A DNA stretch of 64,000 bases from Collinsella sp. (GTDB lineage: Bacteria; Actinomycetota; Coriobacteriia; Coriobacteriales; Coriobacteriaceae): positions 1 to 64,000 of the forward strand of contig DXZT01000062.1 of assembly GCA_019419545.1 (NCBI GenBank), written 5' to 3'. The position numbers and the translations under genes were made by a program. The notes beneath the pieces are model-generated. The model ran no database searches. It saw only the letters and a list, made by a program, of their open reading frames with translations, and was not told the DNA's origin. Every line of letters starts with the position of its first letter. Within the stretch, counting starts at the first letter, position 1. Shown here in pieces: positions 51,346 to 59,483 of the stretch.

Positions 51346-53772
51346 TTACGCGTGCCAGATCTCGTCGCGGTACTCGCGAATGGTGCGGTCGCTCGAGAAC
51401 CAGCCGCTCGAGGCGGTGTTGAGCAGCGCCTTGCGGTTCCAGGTCTCCTGGTCGCCGTAGCTGCCGGTGAGCTTCTCCCACGCATCCACGTAGCTGCGGA
51501 AGTCTGCCATAACCAGGTCGGGGTCGTTGTTGTTCATGAGCTCGTTGTAGATGCTCTCGAAGTTGCCCGAAAGACCCGCAAAGGTGTTGTCCTTGAGCTC
51601 GTCCATCACGCGGCCCAGACGCTCGCGATCGTTGTTGAGCGTATCCCACGCAAAGTAGCTGTTGGATGCCCAGAGCTGCTCGACCTCGGAAGCAGTCAGG
51701 CCAAAGATGGCCTCGTTCTCGCGGCCGGCCAGGTCGGCGATCTCGATGTTGGCGCCGTCGAGGGTGCCCAGCGTAATGGCGCCGTTCATCATGAGCTTCA
51801 TGTTGGACGTGCCCGAGGCCTCCTTGCCGGCCGTGGAGATCTGCTCCGAGATCTCGGCGGCAGGGTAGATGAGCTGGGCGTTGCTCACACGGAAGTTGGG
51901 GATAAAGCAGACCTTCATGACCTCGTTGACGCGCGGGTCGTTGTTGATGACGTCGGCCACGGAGTTAATGAGGCGGATGGTCTCCTTGGCAAAGGTGTAG
52001 CTCGAGGCAGCCTTGCCGCTAAAGATGAAGGTCGTCGGCGTCACGTGGAAGTTGGGATCGGCGATACGACGGTTGTAGATGTCCATCACCTTCATGATGT
52101 TCATGAGCTGGCGCTTGTAGGCGTGGAAGCGCTTTACCTGAACATCGAAGACGGTGTTGGGATCGATGACCAGACCGGTCTCGGCCTTAACGTAGGCAGC
52201 CAGGCGCTCCTTGTTGGCGCGCTTGGAGGCACCCACGGCTTTCAGGAACTCGGTGTCGTCCTTAAACTCTTTGAGCTTTTCAAGCTCAAAGGCGTCCTTC
52301 AACCAGCCGTCGCCAATGGCCTCGGTCACGAGCTTGGCATAAGTGGGGTTGGCCTCGGCAAAGAAGCGACGGTGCGAGATGCCGTTGGTCTTGTTGTTGA
52401 ACTTCTCGGGCGTCAGGGCATAGAAGTCCTTGAGCACGATGTTCTTGATGATGTCGGAGTGGATCTTTGCCACGCCGTTGACGCTGTGGCTGCAGATCAC
52501 GGACAGGTTGGCCATGCGAATCTCGCCGTCCCATAGAATGGCGGTCTGGCGCAAACGCTCCTGCCAGCCCTCCTTCGTGGTGTCGAACGACTCGTGCCAA
52601 CGACGGCTGATCTCGTCGATGATCTGGTACACGCGGGGGAGGAGCTTGGAGAACGTGCCGATGGGCCACTTCTCCAAGGCCTCGGGCAGGATGGTGTGGT
52701 TGGTGTAGCTCACGACCTGCGTCACGATGTTCCAGGCGTCGTCCCACTCGAGCTTCTTCTCGTCGATGAGGATGCGCATGAGCTCGGGGCCGCACATGGC
52801 GGGGTGCGTGTCGTTGGTGTGGATGGCCACAAACTGCGGCAGCAGGTCCCAGTTCTCGCCGTGCTCCTTCTCAAAGGTGTCGAGCAGGCTGTAGATGCCG
52901 GCCGAGACAAACAGGTACTCCTGCTTCAGGCGCAGCAGACGGCCGTGCTCGCCGGCGTCGTTGGGGTAGAGGATGGCGCTGATGGCCTCGGCCTCGGCGC
53001 GCTCGGCGTCGGCCAGGGCATAGTCGCCGCGGTTGAAGGCCTCCAGATCGAAGTGCTCCTCAACCGGCTCGGCGGCCCAGACGCGCAGCTTGTTGACGGT
53101 CTCGCCGGCATAGCCCACAACGGGGATGTCATAGGGAACGGCCAGGATATCCTGCGTGTCCACCGTGCGGTAGAACGTGCGGCCGTTCTCCTCAAAGCCC
53201 TCAACATGGCCACCAAACTTAATGGTCACGACCTTGTCCTGACGGCGGACCTCCCAGGGATAGCCGTGGGTGAGCCATTCGTCGGTGGCCTCGACCTGGC
53301 TGCCGTTGACGATTTCCTGCTTAAACAGGCCGTAGCGGTAGCGCATGCCGTTGCCGTAGCCGGCAATGCCCTCGGCTGCCATAGAATCCAGGAAGCATGC
53401 GGCCAGACGGCCCAGGCCACCGTTGCCCAGCGCCGGATCGGGTTCCTGGTTCTCGATGACGGAAAGGTCGAAGCCCATGTCGTCGAGCGCCTCGGCGACC
53501 ATGTCGCGCACGCCAAAGTTGAGCAGGTAGTTGTCGAGCAGGCGGCCGATCAAAAACTCGATCGAGAAGTAGTACACGCGCTTCTTGCCCTCGGCGGTGA
53601 CGCGGGCGTCGCTCTTGGTGGCAACGGTGCGTGCCTTCTCGGCCACGAGCTTGGCCAGGGCGTTAAAGCGGTCCAGATCGCTGGCAGCCTCGACGCTCTT
53701 GCCGCTGATGCTCATGACGGCATCGCGATAGAGCTCGGTAAACTCCTGCTTGTTGTCGAAGATCTTATTCAT
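51346..53772 (-). CDS. glgP: Glycogen/maltodextrin phosphorylase
   Basis: This 808-aa GT35 phosphorylase releases glucose-1-phosphate from alpha-1,4-glucan ends. The PLP-lysine segment is EASGTSNMKLMMNGAITLGT (~655). The N-terminal part has EDPALGNGGLGRLAACFLDS in the usual place (visible as EPDPALGNGGLGRLAACF, ~110). TNHTILPEALEKW and FHAYKRQLMNI are also typical. It follows glgB after 94 nt on the same strand. Confidence 0.96.
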   Translation of the reverse strand: MNKIFDNKQEFTELYRDAVMSISGKSVEAASDLDRFNALAKLVAEKARTVATKSDARVTAEGKKRVYYFSIEFLIGRLLDNYLLNFGVRDMVAEALDDMGFDLSVIENQEPDPALGNGGLGRLAACFLDSMAAEGIAGYGNGMRYRYGLFKQEIVNGSQVEATDEWLTHGYPWEVRRQDKVVTIKFGGHVEGFEENGRTFYRTVDTQDILAVPYDIPVVGYAGETVNKLRVWAAEPVEEHFDLEAFNRGDYALADAERAEAEAISAILYPNDAGEHGRLLRLKQEYLFVSAGIYSLLDTFEKEHGENWDLLPQFVAIHTNDTHPAMCGPELMRILIDEKKLEWDDAWNIVTQVVSYTNHTILPEALEKWPIGTFSKLLPRVYQIIDEISRRWHESFDTTKEGWQERLRQTAILWDGEIRMANLSVICSHSVNGVAKIHSDIIKNIVLKDFYALTPEKFNNKTNGISHRRFFAEANPTYAKLVTEAIGDGWLKDAFELEKLKEFKDDTEFLKAVGASKRANKERLAAYVKAETGLVIDPNTVFDVQVKRFHAYKRQLMNIMKVMDIYNRRIADPNFHVTPTTFIFSGKAASSYTFAKETIRLINSVADVINNDPRVNEVMKVCFIPNFRVSNAQLIYPAAEISEQISTAGKEASGTSNMKLMMNGAITLGTLDGANIEIADLAGRENEAIFGLTASEVEQLWASNSYFAWDTLNNDRERLGRVMDELKDNTFAGLSGNFESIYNELMNNNDPDLVMADFRSYVDAWEKLTGSYGDQETWNRKALLNTASSGWFSSDRTIREYRDEIWHA

Positions 53773-53866
53773 ACGTTCCTTTCCCCCGGGGATGTTTCTC
53801 CCGGAACGGTTATGACTTGTATCCTACGCCCCCGCGGGGCGGGTAATTACAGCTGTAACGCTTTTG

Positions 53867-56122
53867 TTACGCATCCTTGGCAGATGGCTTAACAGCAGCT
53901 GCCTTGGCCTTGGGAGCAGCCTTTTTGGTGGCTGCCTTTTTGGCCGTGGTCTTAGAAGCGGGCTTGGCGGCAGACTTGGTAGCCTTCGTCTTAGCCGGAG
54001 CCTTCTTAGCAGCCGCGGTCTTGGGCTTTACCGAGGACGTCCGCTTGCGCGTCGCCTTCTTGGGCTCTTTAACCACGGGCGGCTTATAGCTGCTGGGACC
54101 GCGGCGCTTAAGCACCACGCCTGCCAGGCCGGGCACCTTAATTTCGATGGAGTCCATCTGCCCGTTCCAGGGATAGGGCTCGCTCGAGCAGGTGTAGGGC
54201 TCCTCGCCGGCGTAGCCGCTGCCGCCAAACTCGGGACGGTCAGAATCGAAGATGACCTCCCAGTCGCCCTCGCGCGGCACGCCCACGCGGAAGCTCTCGT
54301 AGCTCGCCGGGTCAAAGTTGATCAGGATCACCAGGTCGTCGTCGACGTCCTCGCCCTGGCGCACAAAGCTCACGATGGACTGCTTCGAGTTGTCCGCATC
54401 GATCCAGGTAAAGCCGTCGTCGGTGTATCCGCGCTCATACAGGGCGGGCTCGGCGGTGTACAGGTGGTTGAGCGCCTTGATAAACGCCTGATGATGACGG
54501 TGGGTCTCGTACTCCTCGGTCAGGAACCACTGAATGGACTCGTAGTAGCGCCACTCGATAAACTGACCGATCTCGTTGCCCATAAAGTTGAGCTTGGCAC
54601 CGGGGTGCGTCATCTGGTAGAAGGCCAGCGTGCGCAGGCCGGCAAACTGGCGCCACCAGTCACCCGGCATGCGGCCGATGAGCGAGCACTTGCCGTGCAC
54701 GACTTCGTCGTGGCTCAGCGGGCAGATGAAGTTCTCGGTAAAGGCGTACATGATGGAGAACGTGAGCAGGCCGTGGTTGCCGGGGCGCCACGGAAAATCG
54801 GTCTGCATGTAGTGCAGGGTGTCGTTCATCCAGCCCATGTCCCACTTGTAGTGGAAGCCCAGACCGCCGTCCTGCGGCGGATAGGTCACGAGCGGCCACG
54901 CGGTGGATTCCTCGGCCATCATCATCACGTCGGGGTAGTGTGCCTCCACGGCGCAGTTGACCTGACGGATAAATGCGCTGGCGTCCAGGTCCTCCTCGGT
55001 ACCGTACTTGTTGAACTTCTTTTGGCCGGGATCGTCGATGCCAAAGTTGAGGTAGAGCATGCTGGACACGCCGTCCATGCGAATGCCGTCCACGTGGAAG
55101 TTCTCGAGCCAGTACAGCACGTTAGAGACCAGGAAGGAGCGGACCTCGCCGCGGGCGAAGTCAAACTTGTGCGTGCCCCAGTTGGGGTGAATCTCGTGCT
55201 CAAACAGCATGTGGCCGTTAAAGGTGGCAAGGCCGTGGGAGTCGGCGCAAAAACCGCCGGGCACCCAGTCCATGATCACGCCAATGCCCGCCTCGTGGCA
55301 AGCGTCGATAAAGTGCATGAGCTGCTGCGGGTTGCCGTAGCGCGACGTGGCGGCATAGTAGCCGGTCGTCTGGTAGCCCCAGGAGCCATCGAAGGGATGC
55401 TCCATAAGCGGCATGACCTCGATATGTGTGTAGCCCATGTCGCGCACGTAGTCCACGAGCTCCACCGACAGGTCGTCGTAGGTGTAAAACTCGCCGCGCT
55501 GCGCGGGGAAGGGATCCATGGGGCCGGGGTAGTTGCCGTACTCGTCCGGCTCGCCCTGCGGCGCGTCGCCGTGGCGCTTCCACGAGCCAATATGCACCTC
55601 GTAGATGTTAAGGGGCTGCGACATGTGGTTATGGCTGGCGCGGCGCTTGAGCCATGCGGCGTCGTTCCACTGGTAGCCATCGAGGGTCCACAGCACGCTC
55701 GCGGTACCCGGAGGGCACTCGGCCTTAAAGGCGTACGGATCGGCCTTGTAGAGCTTTTCGCCCTCGTTGGTCTCGATGAGATACTTATAGAGCTGACCCT
55801 GCTCGGCGCCAGGAATAAAGCCTTCCCAGATAGCGCTCGTATGCATGGGTACCAGCGGGTTGGCTTGCTCGTCCCAGTCGTTAAATTCACCAATGACGTG
55901 AACGCTCTTTACGTCGGGCGCCCAAACGCAAAAACGCCAGCCGCGCGTACGGTTCTGCGTGTCGGGGTGCGCGCCCATCTTTTCCCAGCTGCGCTCCCAC
56001 GTACCGATGCCAAACAGATAGACATCGTCCTTGGTGAGCTCCGGCGCGTGCGGGGCGGCTTTACGGGTAGTAGGCTTTTTGGTTGCTGGCTTTAGCTTTG
56101 TATCGCTCACGTTTGATCCCAT
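53867..56122 (-). CDS. glgB: 1,4-alpha-glucan branching enzyme with Lys/Ala-rich tail
   Basis: This ~751-aa GH13 branching enzyme has a short basic N-terminus, a CBM48 region (TRGWRFCVWAPDVKSVHVIG, ~45), and a catalytic barrel with Asp in FHVDGIRMDGVSSMLY, Glu in MMMAEESTAW and Asp in PLSHDEVVHGK. A ~65-residue C-terminal extension (KKATRKRTSSVKPKTAAAK and onward) is almost entirely Lys, Ala, Thr and Ser, like the longer tail of GlgA. The ATG at 56122 is used here, but GTG at 56110 (VSDTKLKP) may be the true start. It heads the glg run. Confidence 0.93.
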   Translation of the reverse strand: MGSNVSDTKLKPATKKPTTRKAAPHAPELTKDDVYLFGIGTWERSWEKMGAHPDTQNRTRGWRFCVWAPDVKSVHVIGEFNDWDEQANPLVPMHTSAIWEGFIPGAEQGQLYKYLIETNEGEKLYKADPYAFKAECPPGTASVLWTLDGYQWNDAAWLKRRASHNHMSQPLNIYEVHIGSWKRHGDAPQGEPDEYGNYPGPMDPFPAQRGEFYTYDDLSVELVDYVRDMGYTHIEVMPLMEHPFDGSWGYQTTGYYAATSRYGNPQQLMHFIDACHEAGIGVIMDWVPGGFCADSHGLATFNGHMLFEHEIHPNWGTHKFDFARGEVRSFLVSNVLYWLENFHVDGIRMDGVSSMLYLNFGIDDPGQKKFNKYGTEEDLDASAFIRQVNCAVEAHYPDVMMMAEESTAWPLVTYPPQDGGLGFHYKWDMGWMNDTLHYMQTDFPWRPGNHGLLTFSIMYAFTENFICPLSHDEVVHGKCSLIGRMPGDWWRQFAGLRTLAFYQMTHPGAKLNFMGNEIGQFIEWRYYESIQWFLTEEYETHRHHQAFIKALNHLYTAEPALYERGYTDDGFTWIDADNSKQSIVSFVRQGEDVDDDLVILINFDPASYESFRVGVPREGDWEVIFDSDRPEFGGSGYAGEEPYTCSSEPYPWNGQMDSIEIKVPGLAGVVLKRRGPSSYKPPVVKEPKKATRKRTSSVKPKTAAAKKAPAKTKATKSAAKPASKTTAKKAATKKAAPKAKAAAVKPSAKDA

Positions 56123-56346
56123 CATGACGCGGCAGCGTGTTGCCTTGGTGACTAGATGCGAAAGGTCCAAGGCTGCACGAATCGAAGGGACGGCGATAGT
56201 TCTATGATTCGTTCCACCTCGCGTGCTCGGTGGAACTTTCGGCAAAAACTACGATAACACCTGTACGTTACTTATATGAACGAAAGTGTTTTTGCGATGG
56301 CGTTTAATCGGTAAGCGCCATGTTTATACCACTGGCAGAATTGCGA

Positions 56347-56417
56347 TGGTAAAACTCTTGACAGTTTTACCAATTAGGTTTTCAAGATAGTTGGGTTGAC
56401 GTTTGGTAAAACGTTTT
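56347..56417. promoter_or_regulatory. TGGTAAAAC operator-like repeats in the glgB-phosphatase spacer
   Basis: TGGTAAAAC (56347-56355) is mirrored exactly at 56364-56372, and a third copy at 56404-56412 continues into the palindrome AAAACGTTTT (56408-56417). A TTGACA at 56358-56363 lies in the loop. The layout suits a LacI-type or other dimeric regulator acting on the divergent glg and phosphatase promoters. The regulator gene is not in the window. Confidence 0.5.
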
Positions 56418-56456
56418 TAGCAGGTTGTTTACCCTTTGACATCGAAAGGCTCGTTT

Positions 56457-57146
56457 ATGGACCACATCGCCGCCTCAAGTGTTGCTTTTATTTTCGATTG
56501 CGACGGCACACTGGTTAATAGCACCCCCGTTTGGGCCTATGCCCAGCCAGAGTTATTGCACCGTCACGGAGTTGACGTGACGGTTGACGATTTTGCCCAG
56601 TTTGAGCATTTGTCGCTCGAGGACGAATGCCAGGCCTACCACGACACGTGGGGCATTGGCTCAAATGGCGAGGAGCTCTACCGCGAGCTGAGCGACATCC
56701 TGATTGATGGCTACTCCAAGGTGCCGCCGCGTGAGGGCCTGCTTGCATTTTTGAAGCAGGCGCAGGAGGCCGGTATTGCCATGTGCGTTGCCACGTCCAC
56801 GCCCTCCGAGTTGGTTACGTCTGCACTTGCGGGCGCCGGCCTTGATCGCTATATGGAGTTTATTACCACCACGGGTGAGGCGGGACGCTCCAAGCAGTTC
56901 CCCGACGTATACGAGCTTGCGCTGCGCCGCCTTGAGGAGCGCCATGGGCACAAGTTTGAGGGCACATGGGTGTTTGAGGACGCCGTCTTTGGCCTAAAGA
57001 GTTCTGGCGCCGCCGGCTTTAAGCGTGTAGGCATCTATGACCCGCACGGCCGCATGGAGCGCGACCATGTTCGCGCCAACTGCGACATCTTTATTGACAG
57101 CTACGTGGACCTAGACCTGGCCCGCGTTCTTGAGTTTGAGGGCTAG
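56457..57146 (+). CDS. HAD-superfamily hydrolase (beta-phosphoglucomutase-like)
   Basis: This 229-aa protein has the HAD nucleophile motif FIFDCDGTLVNSTPVW at the N-terminus, a helical cap (~20-95), motif II in CVATSTPSELV (~112), Lys in GRSKQFPDVYELA and motif IV WVFEDAVFGLKSSGAAG (~185). It is most like sugar-phosphate phosphatases or beta-phosphoglucomutases. GAAAGG precedes the ATG. Divergent placement from glgB hints at sugar-phosphate turnover, but the substrate is unproven. Confidence 0.88.
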   Translation: MDHIAASSVAFIFDCDGTLVNSTPVWAYAQPELLHRHGVDVTVDDFAQFEHLSLEDECQAYHDTWGIGSNGEELYRELSDILIDGYSKVPPREGLLAFLKQAQEAGIAMCVATSTPSELVTSALAGAGLDRYMEFITTTGEAGRSKQFPDVYELALRRLEERHGHKFEGTWVFEDAVFGLKSSGAAGFKRVGIYDPHGRMERDHVRANCDIFIDSYVDLDLARVLEFEG

Positions 57147-57155
57147 GCGAGGGCT

Positions 57156-57797
57156 GTGGCTTGCAAGGTATTAGTGGTCTGCGGCTCGCCGGAGGTGGCG
57201 AGCCCCGAGTTGCTGTGCCACCTGGCGGGGGAGTGCGACCACGTTGTCGCGGTAGACCGCGGACTCGATGCACTGCTGGGCGCGGGGCTTGGCTGCGACG
57301 TATATGTAGGAGATGCCGACACGGTGAGCGACGCGGGCCGTGCGTTGGTCGATGCCGCCGAAGCCTTTGAGGTAGAACGCCACGACCCTTACAAGGACTA
57401 TACCGATCTGGCGCTGGCGCTCGATGCCGTCCGTCGCCGCTGGCCAGGTGCCGAGGTTGTGGCAACCTGTGCTACGGGCGGCCGTCCGGACATGGCCCTA
57501 AGCGTCCTAGGCCTACTAGCAGCTTACAAAGATGCCCCCGTCTGGATCGCAGAAGACGAAGTAACGGCCCGCATTCTGCACGAAGGCGAATCCTGGACCA
57601 TTGAGAATGCAACCGGCAAAACCTTCTCCATAATCGCCATAGCCCCCAACACCAAGGTAAGCGAACACGGCCTAGAATGGGAAATAGATCACGCTTCGTT
57701 AGGTCTACTAGCCGACACCGGCATCAGCAACGTCGTCAGGTCAACAGCCACAATCCAAGTCCACACTGGCACCGCCATCGCTTACCTATATCAATAG
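57156..57797 (+). CDS. thiN: Thiamine pyrophosphokinase
   Basis: This 213-aa enzyme makes thiamine diphosphate from thiamine and ATP. It has VAVDRGLDALLGAGL (~30), DVYVGDADTVS (~48), HDPYKDYTDLALALDAV (~72) and ATCATGGRPDMALSVLGLL; the C-terminal domain ends in the usual beta sandwich. The start is a GTG 10 nt after the preceding HAD gene, so the two are probably cotranscribed. Codons after ~57480 become richer in A and T than the 5' half. Confidence 0.92.
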   Translation: MACKVLVVCGSPEVASPELLCHLAGECDHVVAVDRGLDALLGAGLGCDVYVGDADTVSDAGRALVDAAEAFEVERHDPYKDYTDLALALDAVRRRWPGAEVVATCATGGRPDMALSVLGLLAAYKDAPVWIAEDEVTARILHEGESWTIENATGKTFSIIAIAPNTKVSEHGLEWEIDHASLGLLADTGISNVVRSTATIQVHTGTAIAYLYQ

Positions 57798-57826
57798 GTA
57801 TTTAAAATCTGACCCAAAAAAAGTCC

Positions 57827-57855
57827 TTGCGCGTCGCGCCAACTTCCCCTATAGT
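57827..57855 (+). promoter_or_regulatory. Promoter of tRNA-Ala
   Basis: TTGCGC (57827-57832) and TATAGT (57850-57855) are spaced by exactly 17 nt and end 13 nt before the tRNA, a fit for a sigma70 promoter. Confidence 0.7.
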
Positions 57856-57868
57856 ATCTCCTCGTCAC

Positions 57869-57944
57869 GGGGGCGTAGCTCAGCTGGGAGAGCGTTTGAC
57901 TGGCAGTCAAGAGGTCAGGGGTTCGATCCCCCTCGTCTCCACCA
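57869..57944 (+). tRNA. tRNA-Ala (GGC)
   Basis: Complete 76-nt cloverleaf. Acceptor GGGGGCG pairs with CGTCTCC using G-U pairs. The anticodon loop CTGGCAG gives anticodon GGC, the T-loop is TTCGATC, and CCA is encoded. Confidence 0.95.
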
Positions 57945-57958
57945 TCGTGAATTAAAAG

Positions 57959-57984
57959 GCCTTCGGAATTCCGAAGGCTTTTTT
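57959..57984 (+). terminator. Terminator of tRNA-Ala
   Basis: A perfect 20-nt palindrome GCCTTCGGAATTCCGAAGGC (57959-57978) is followed by six T residues, 14 nt after the tRNA. Confidence 0.9.
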
Positions 57985-58069
57985 CATGCCAAAATACCTC
58001 GCGCCACAAACCCATACCCACATCAACAAAAAGTTGCACAATTTATTTCCCATGTCTGTACATAGTTTG

Positions 58070-58174
58070 TTATCCAAACGCAATTACCAGTGCAGCTCGC
58101 TGCTTCAGTTGGGCTTCAGGAACGCTCCCAATTATTGCCAGCACCACAATAACCTGCGCCAACGTGAACAACAT
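58070..58174 (-). CDS. Candidate 34-aa hydrophobic peptide
   Basis: Read on the minus strand, ATG at 58174 opens a 34-codon frame starting MLFTLAQVIVVLAIIGSV and ending ALVIAFG. AAGGGGG lies upstream at somewhat long spacing. It has one membrane-length hydrophobic stretch, reminiscent in size of type I toxins or small membrane peptides. I recognise no family. Chance is a real possibility in this 740-nt gene-poor stretch (57985-58721). Confidence 0.22.
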   Translation of the reverse strand: MLFTLAQVIVVLAIIGSVPEAQLKQRAALVIAFG

Positions 58175-58253
58175 CCCAAAACAACCCCCTTAAGCACGTC
58201 AAATGAACGAAATGCTGTCCAACGCAACCCAAATCAGTTTCACTAACAGCTTG

Positions 58254-58262
58254 TGCTAGAAT
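58254..58262 (+). promoter_or_regulatory. Extended -10 candidate for the polysaccharide operon
   Basis: TGCTAGAAT (TGn plus TAGAAT) is a good extended -10 without a clear -35. If used, it gives a leader of about 460 nt before loaP that contains two strong hairpins. Confidence 0.35.
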
Positions 58263-58471
58263 ACCTAACGTTACATGAGTTCAACTGTGCTCACGGCTTC
58301 AGTAAGCCACAAAGCGCAGGGTCGATCAGCATCCGGCCGTAACGGCGGTGTTAGAAAAACCATGAGCTCCAATATCGATTGCCATGCACGTTTTGCACTT
58401 GCTTTTGCGGCTATTTATAAGTTCGCATTAGAAGGTGCCAATAAGTTGTTAAGGCAAACCACAGCTGTCCT

Positions 58472-58533
58472 TCAGCTGGCTGCGTGCGATCCAGTTTTGA
58501 AATCACTTGACCGGATCGCACGCAGCCAGCTGA
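58472..58533 (+). repeat. Perfect 21-bp inverted repeat in the loaP leader
   Basis: Arms 58472-58492 and 58513-58533 are exact reverse complements (the left arm begins TCAGCTGGCTGCGTGCG) around a 20-nt loop. It lies ~200 nt before loaP. It could be an RNA control hairpin of the operon or a dispersed palindrome like those elsewhere in the window. Confidence 0.75.
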
Positions 58534-58628
58534 GGTTGCAGGCATTCTTGCGATACGTGCCTGTGACCTCAGTGCTGCTTTTGTACATACCGTTCACGGT
58601 GGGGCAGAGCCACGTGCTTGTCTGACTG

Positions 58629-58701
58629 GGCTCAGGGTTTGAATATGGAGCGCCTTCGCGCACAAGCGCCCTGGCGAAGCCATACCCAAACCCCATGAGC
58701 C
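58629..58701 (+). promoter_or_regulatory. Long leader hairpin directly before loaP
   Basis: GGCTCA (58629-58634) pairs with TGAGCC (58696-58701), and inner parts GGTTTG and CCAAAC, ATGG and CCAT, CTTCGC and GCGAAG add further helices. The structure ends ~15 nt before the AAGGGGG ribosome site, so it could control loaP translation or serve as an antitermination element. Confidence 0.55.
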
Positions 58702-58730
58702 ACACGTAAGACAGCAAGGGGGTGGTGCTC

Positions 58731-59276
58731 GTGTGGTATGTGATCCAGGTCATTAACGGTCGCGAAGATATAATGCGCGAGCGCATTGAGCGCATGGTGC
58801 CGGCTGGCGCCATGCAGGAGCTCTTTTACCCCCAATTTCAAACCGAGATCAAAGTACACGGCGAATGGGTCAATGCGACCAAGCCGCTCTTTCCCGGTTA
58901 TCTTATCTGCGATACGGCAGATCCCCGTACTGTGCAACAGCATCTGCTGCGCATGGACGACTTTGCCCGGATGCTTTCCCAAGACGGTCAGTTTGTGCCG
59001 CTAGCAAAAGAAGAGGTCCAGCTTATTGGCGGCTTTACGCATAGGGGAGACCGCGTAGTGCCCATGAGCGAAGCCCTAAAAGACGGCGACCAGGTCGTAG
59101 TGACGGCAGGTCCGCTGCTGGGCCACGAGGGCCTTATCAAAACCATTAACAGACGCAAGAGCACTGCTTATTTGGAGCTCGATCTGTGCGGCCGACGCGT
59201 AACTACGCGCGTCGGCCTTGCCGTGTTATCGGCCGAGCAGCGCGTAATGCGAAACCTTAATAAGGCGATCGCCTAG
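58731..59276 (+). CDS. loaP: LoaP/NusG-like transcription antitermination protein
   Basis: This ~181-aa specialised NusG paralogue has an N-terminal NGN domain starting VWYVIQVINGREDIMRERIE, a central KPLFPGYLICDT (~55) and a C-terminal KOW segment VTAGPLLGHEGLIKTINRRK (~130). LoaP-type proteins sit at the head of long polysaccharide or antibiotic operons and let polymerase read through internal terminators, which suits the glycosyltransferase genes behind it. GTG at 58731 is spaced best from AAGGGGG; GTGs at 58722 and 58725 are alternatives. Confidence 0.9.
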   Translation: MWYVIQVINGREDIMRERIERMVPAGAMQELFYPQFQTEIKVHGEWVNATKPLFPGYLICDTADPRTVQQHLLRMDDFARMLSQDGQFVPLAKEEVQLIGGFTHRGDRVVPMSEALKDGDQVVVTAGPLLGHEGLIKTINRRKSTAYLELDLCGRRVTTRVGLAVLSAEQRVMRNLNKAIA

Positions 59277-59328
59277 CTGCAGGCGACTGCATAACGGAAC
59301 AGGGAGGACCCTCGGGGGCGGGGACATA

Positions 59329-59483
59329 GTGTTGGAAGAGAACGTGCAAAACAATCAAATGGAGATACGGCAGCGCTTGCTGTCACGCTTAAGGACAGAC
59401 ACGAGGCTGCAAAGCTTAACAACGTCGGAAAGCATGAGCCTAAGCTGTCGGAGAACGGTATCCCTACTGACGTACTGGAAAAG
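59329..59483 (+). pseudogene. Frameshifted 5' end of the sugar transferase gene
   Basis: GTG at 59329 opens MLEENVQN..., while the frame of the downstream transferase is open back through this stretch and reads QSNGDTAALAVTLKDRHEA and NGIPTDVLEKLL up to the catalytic domain. One extra A in the A4 tract at 59348-59351 would join the two as MLEENVQKQSNGDTAA. The 155-nt leader therefore looks like coding sequence broken by a single-base deletion, either genuine or an assembly error. Without it the downstream frame has no ATG or GTG start. Confidence 0.6.

Noticed and set aside
53864..56095. Very long open frame (743 codons) on the plus strand opposite glgB
   Set aside because: It mirrors the GC-rich codon pattern of glgB, gives no recognisable family and lies wholly inside a confidently identified gene.
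58275..58625. 116-codon frame in the loaP leader
   Set aside because: It reads through an exact 21-bp inverted repeat, has no clear ribosome site and resembles no family; structured leader RNA is likelier.
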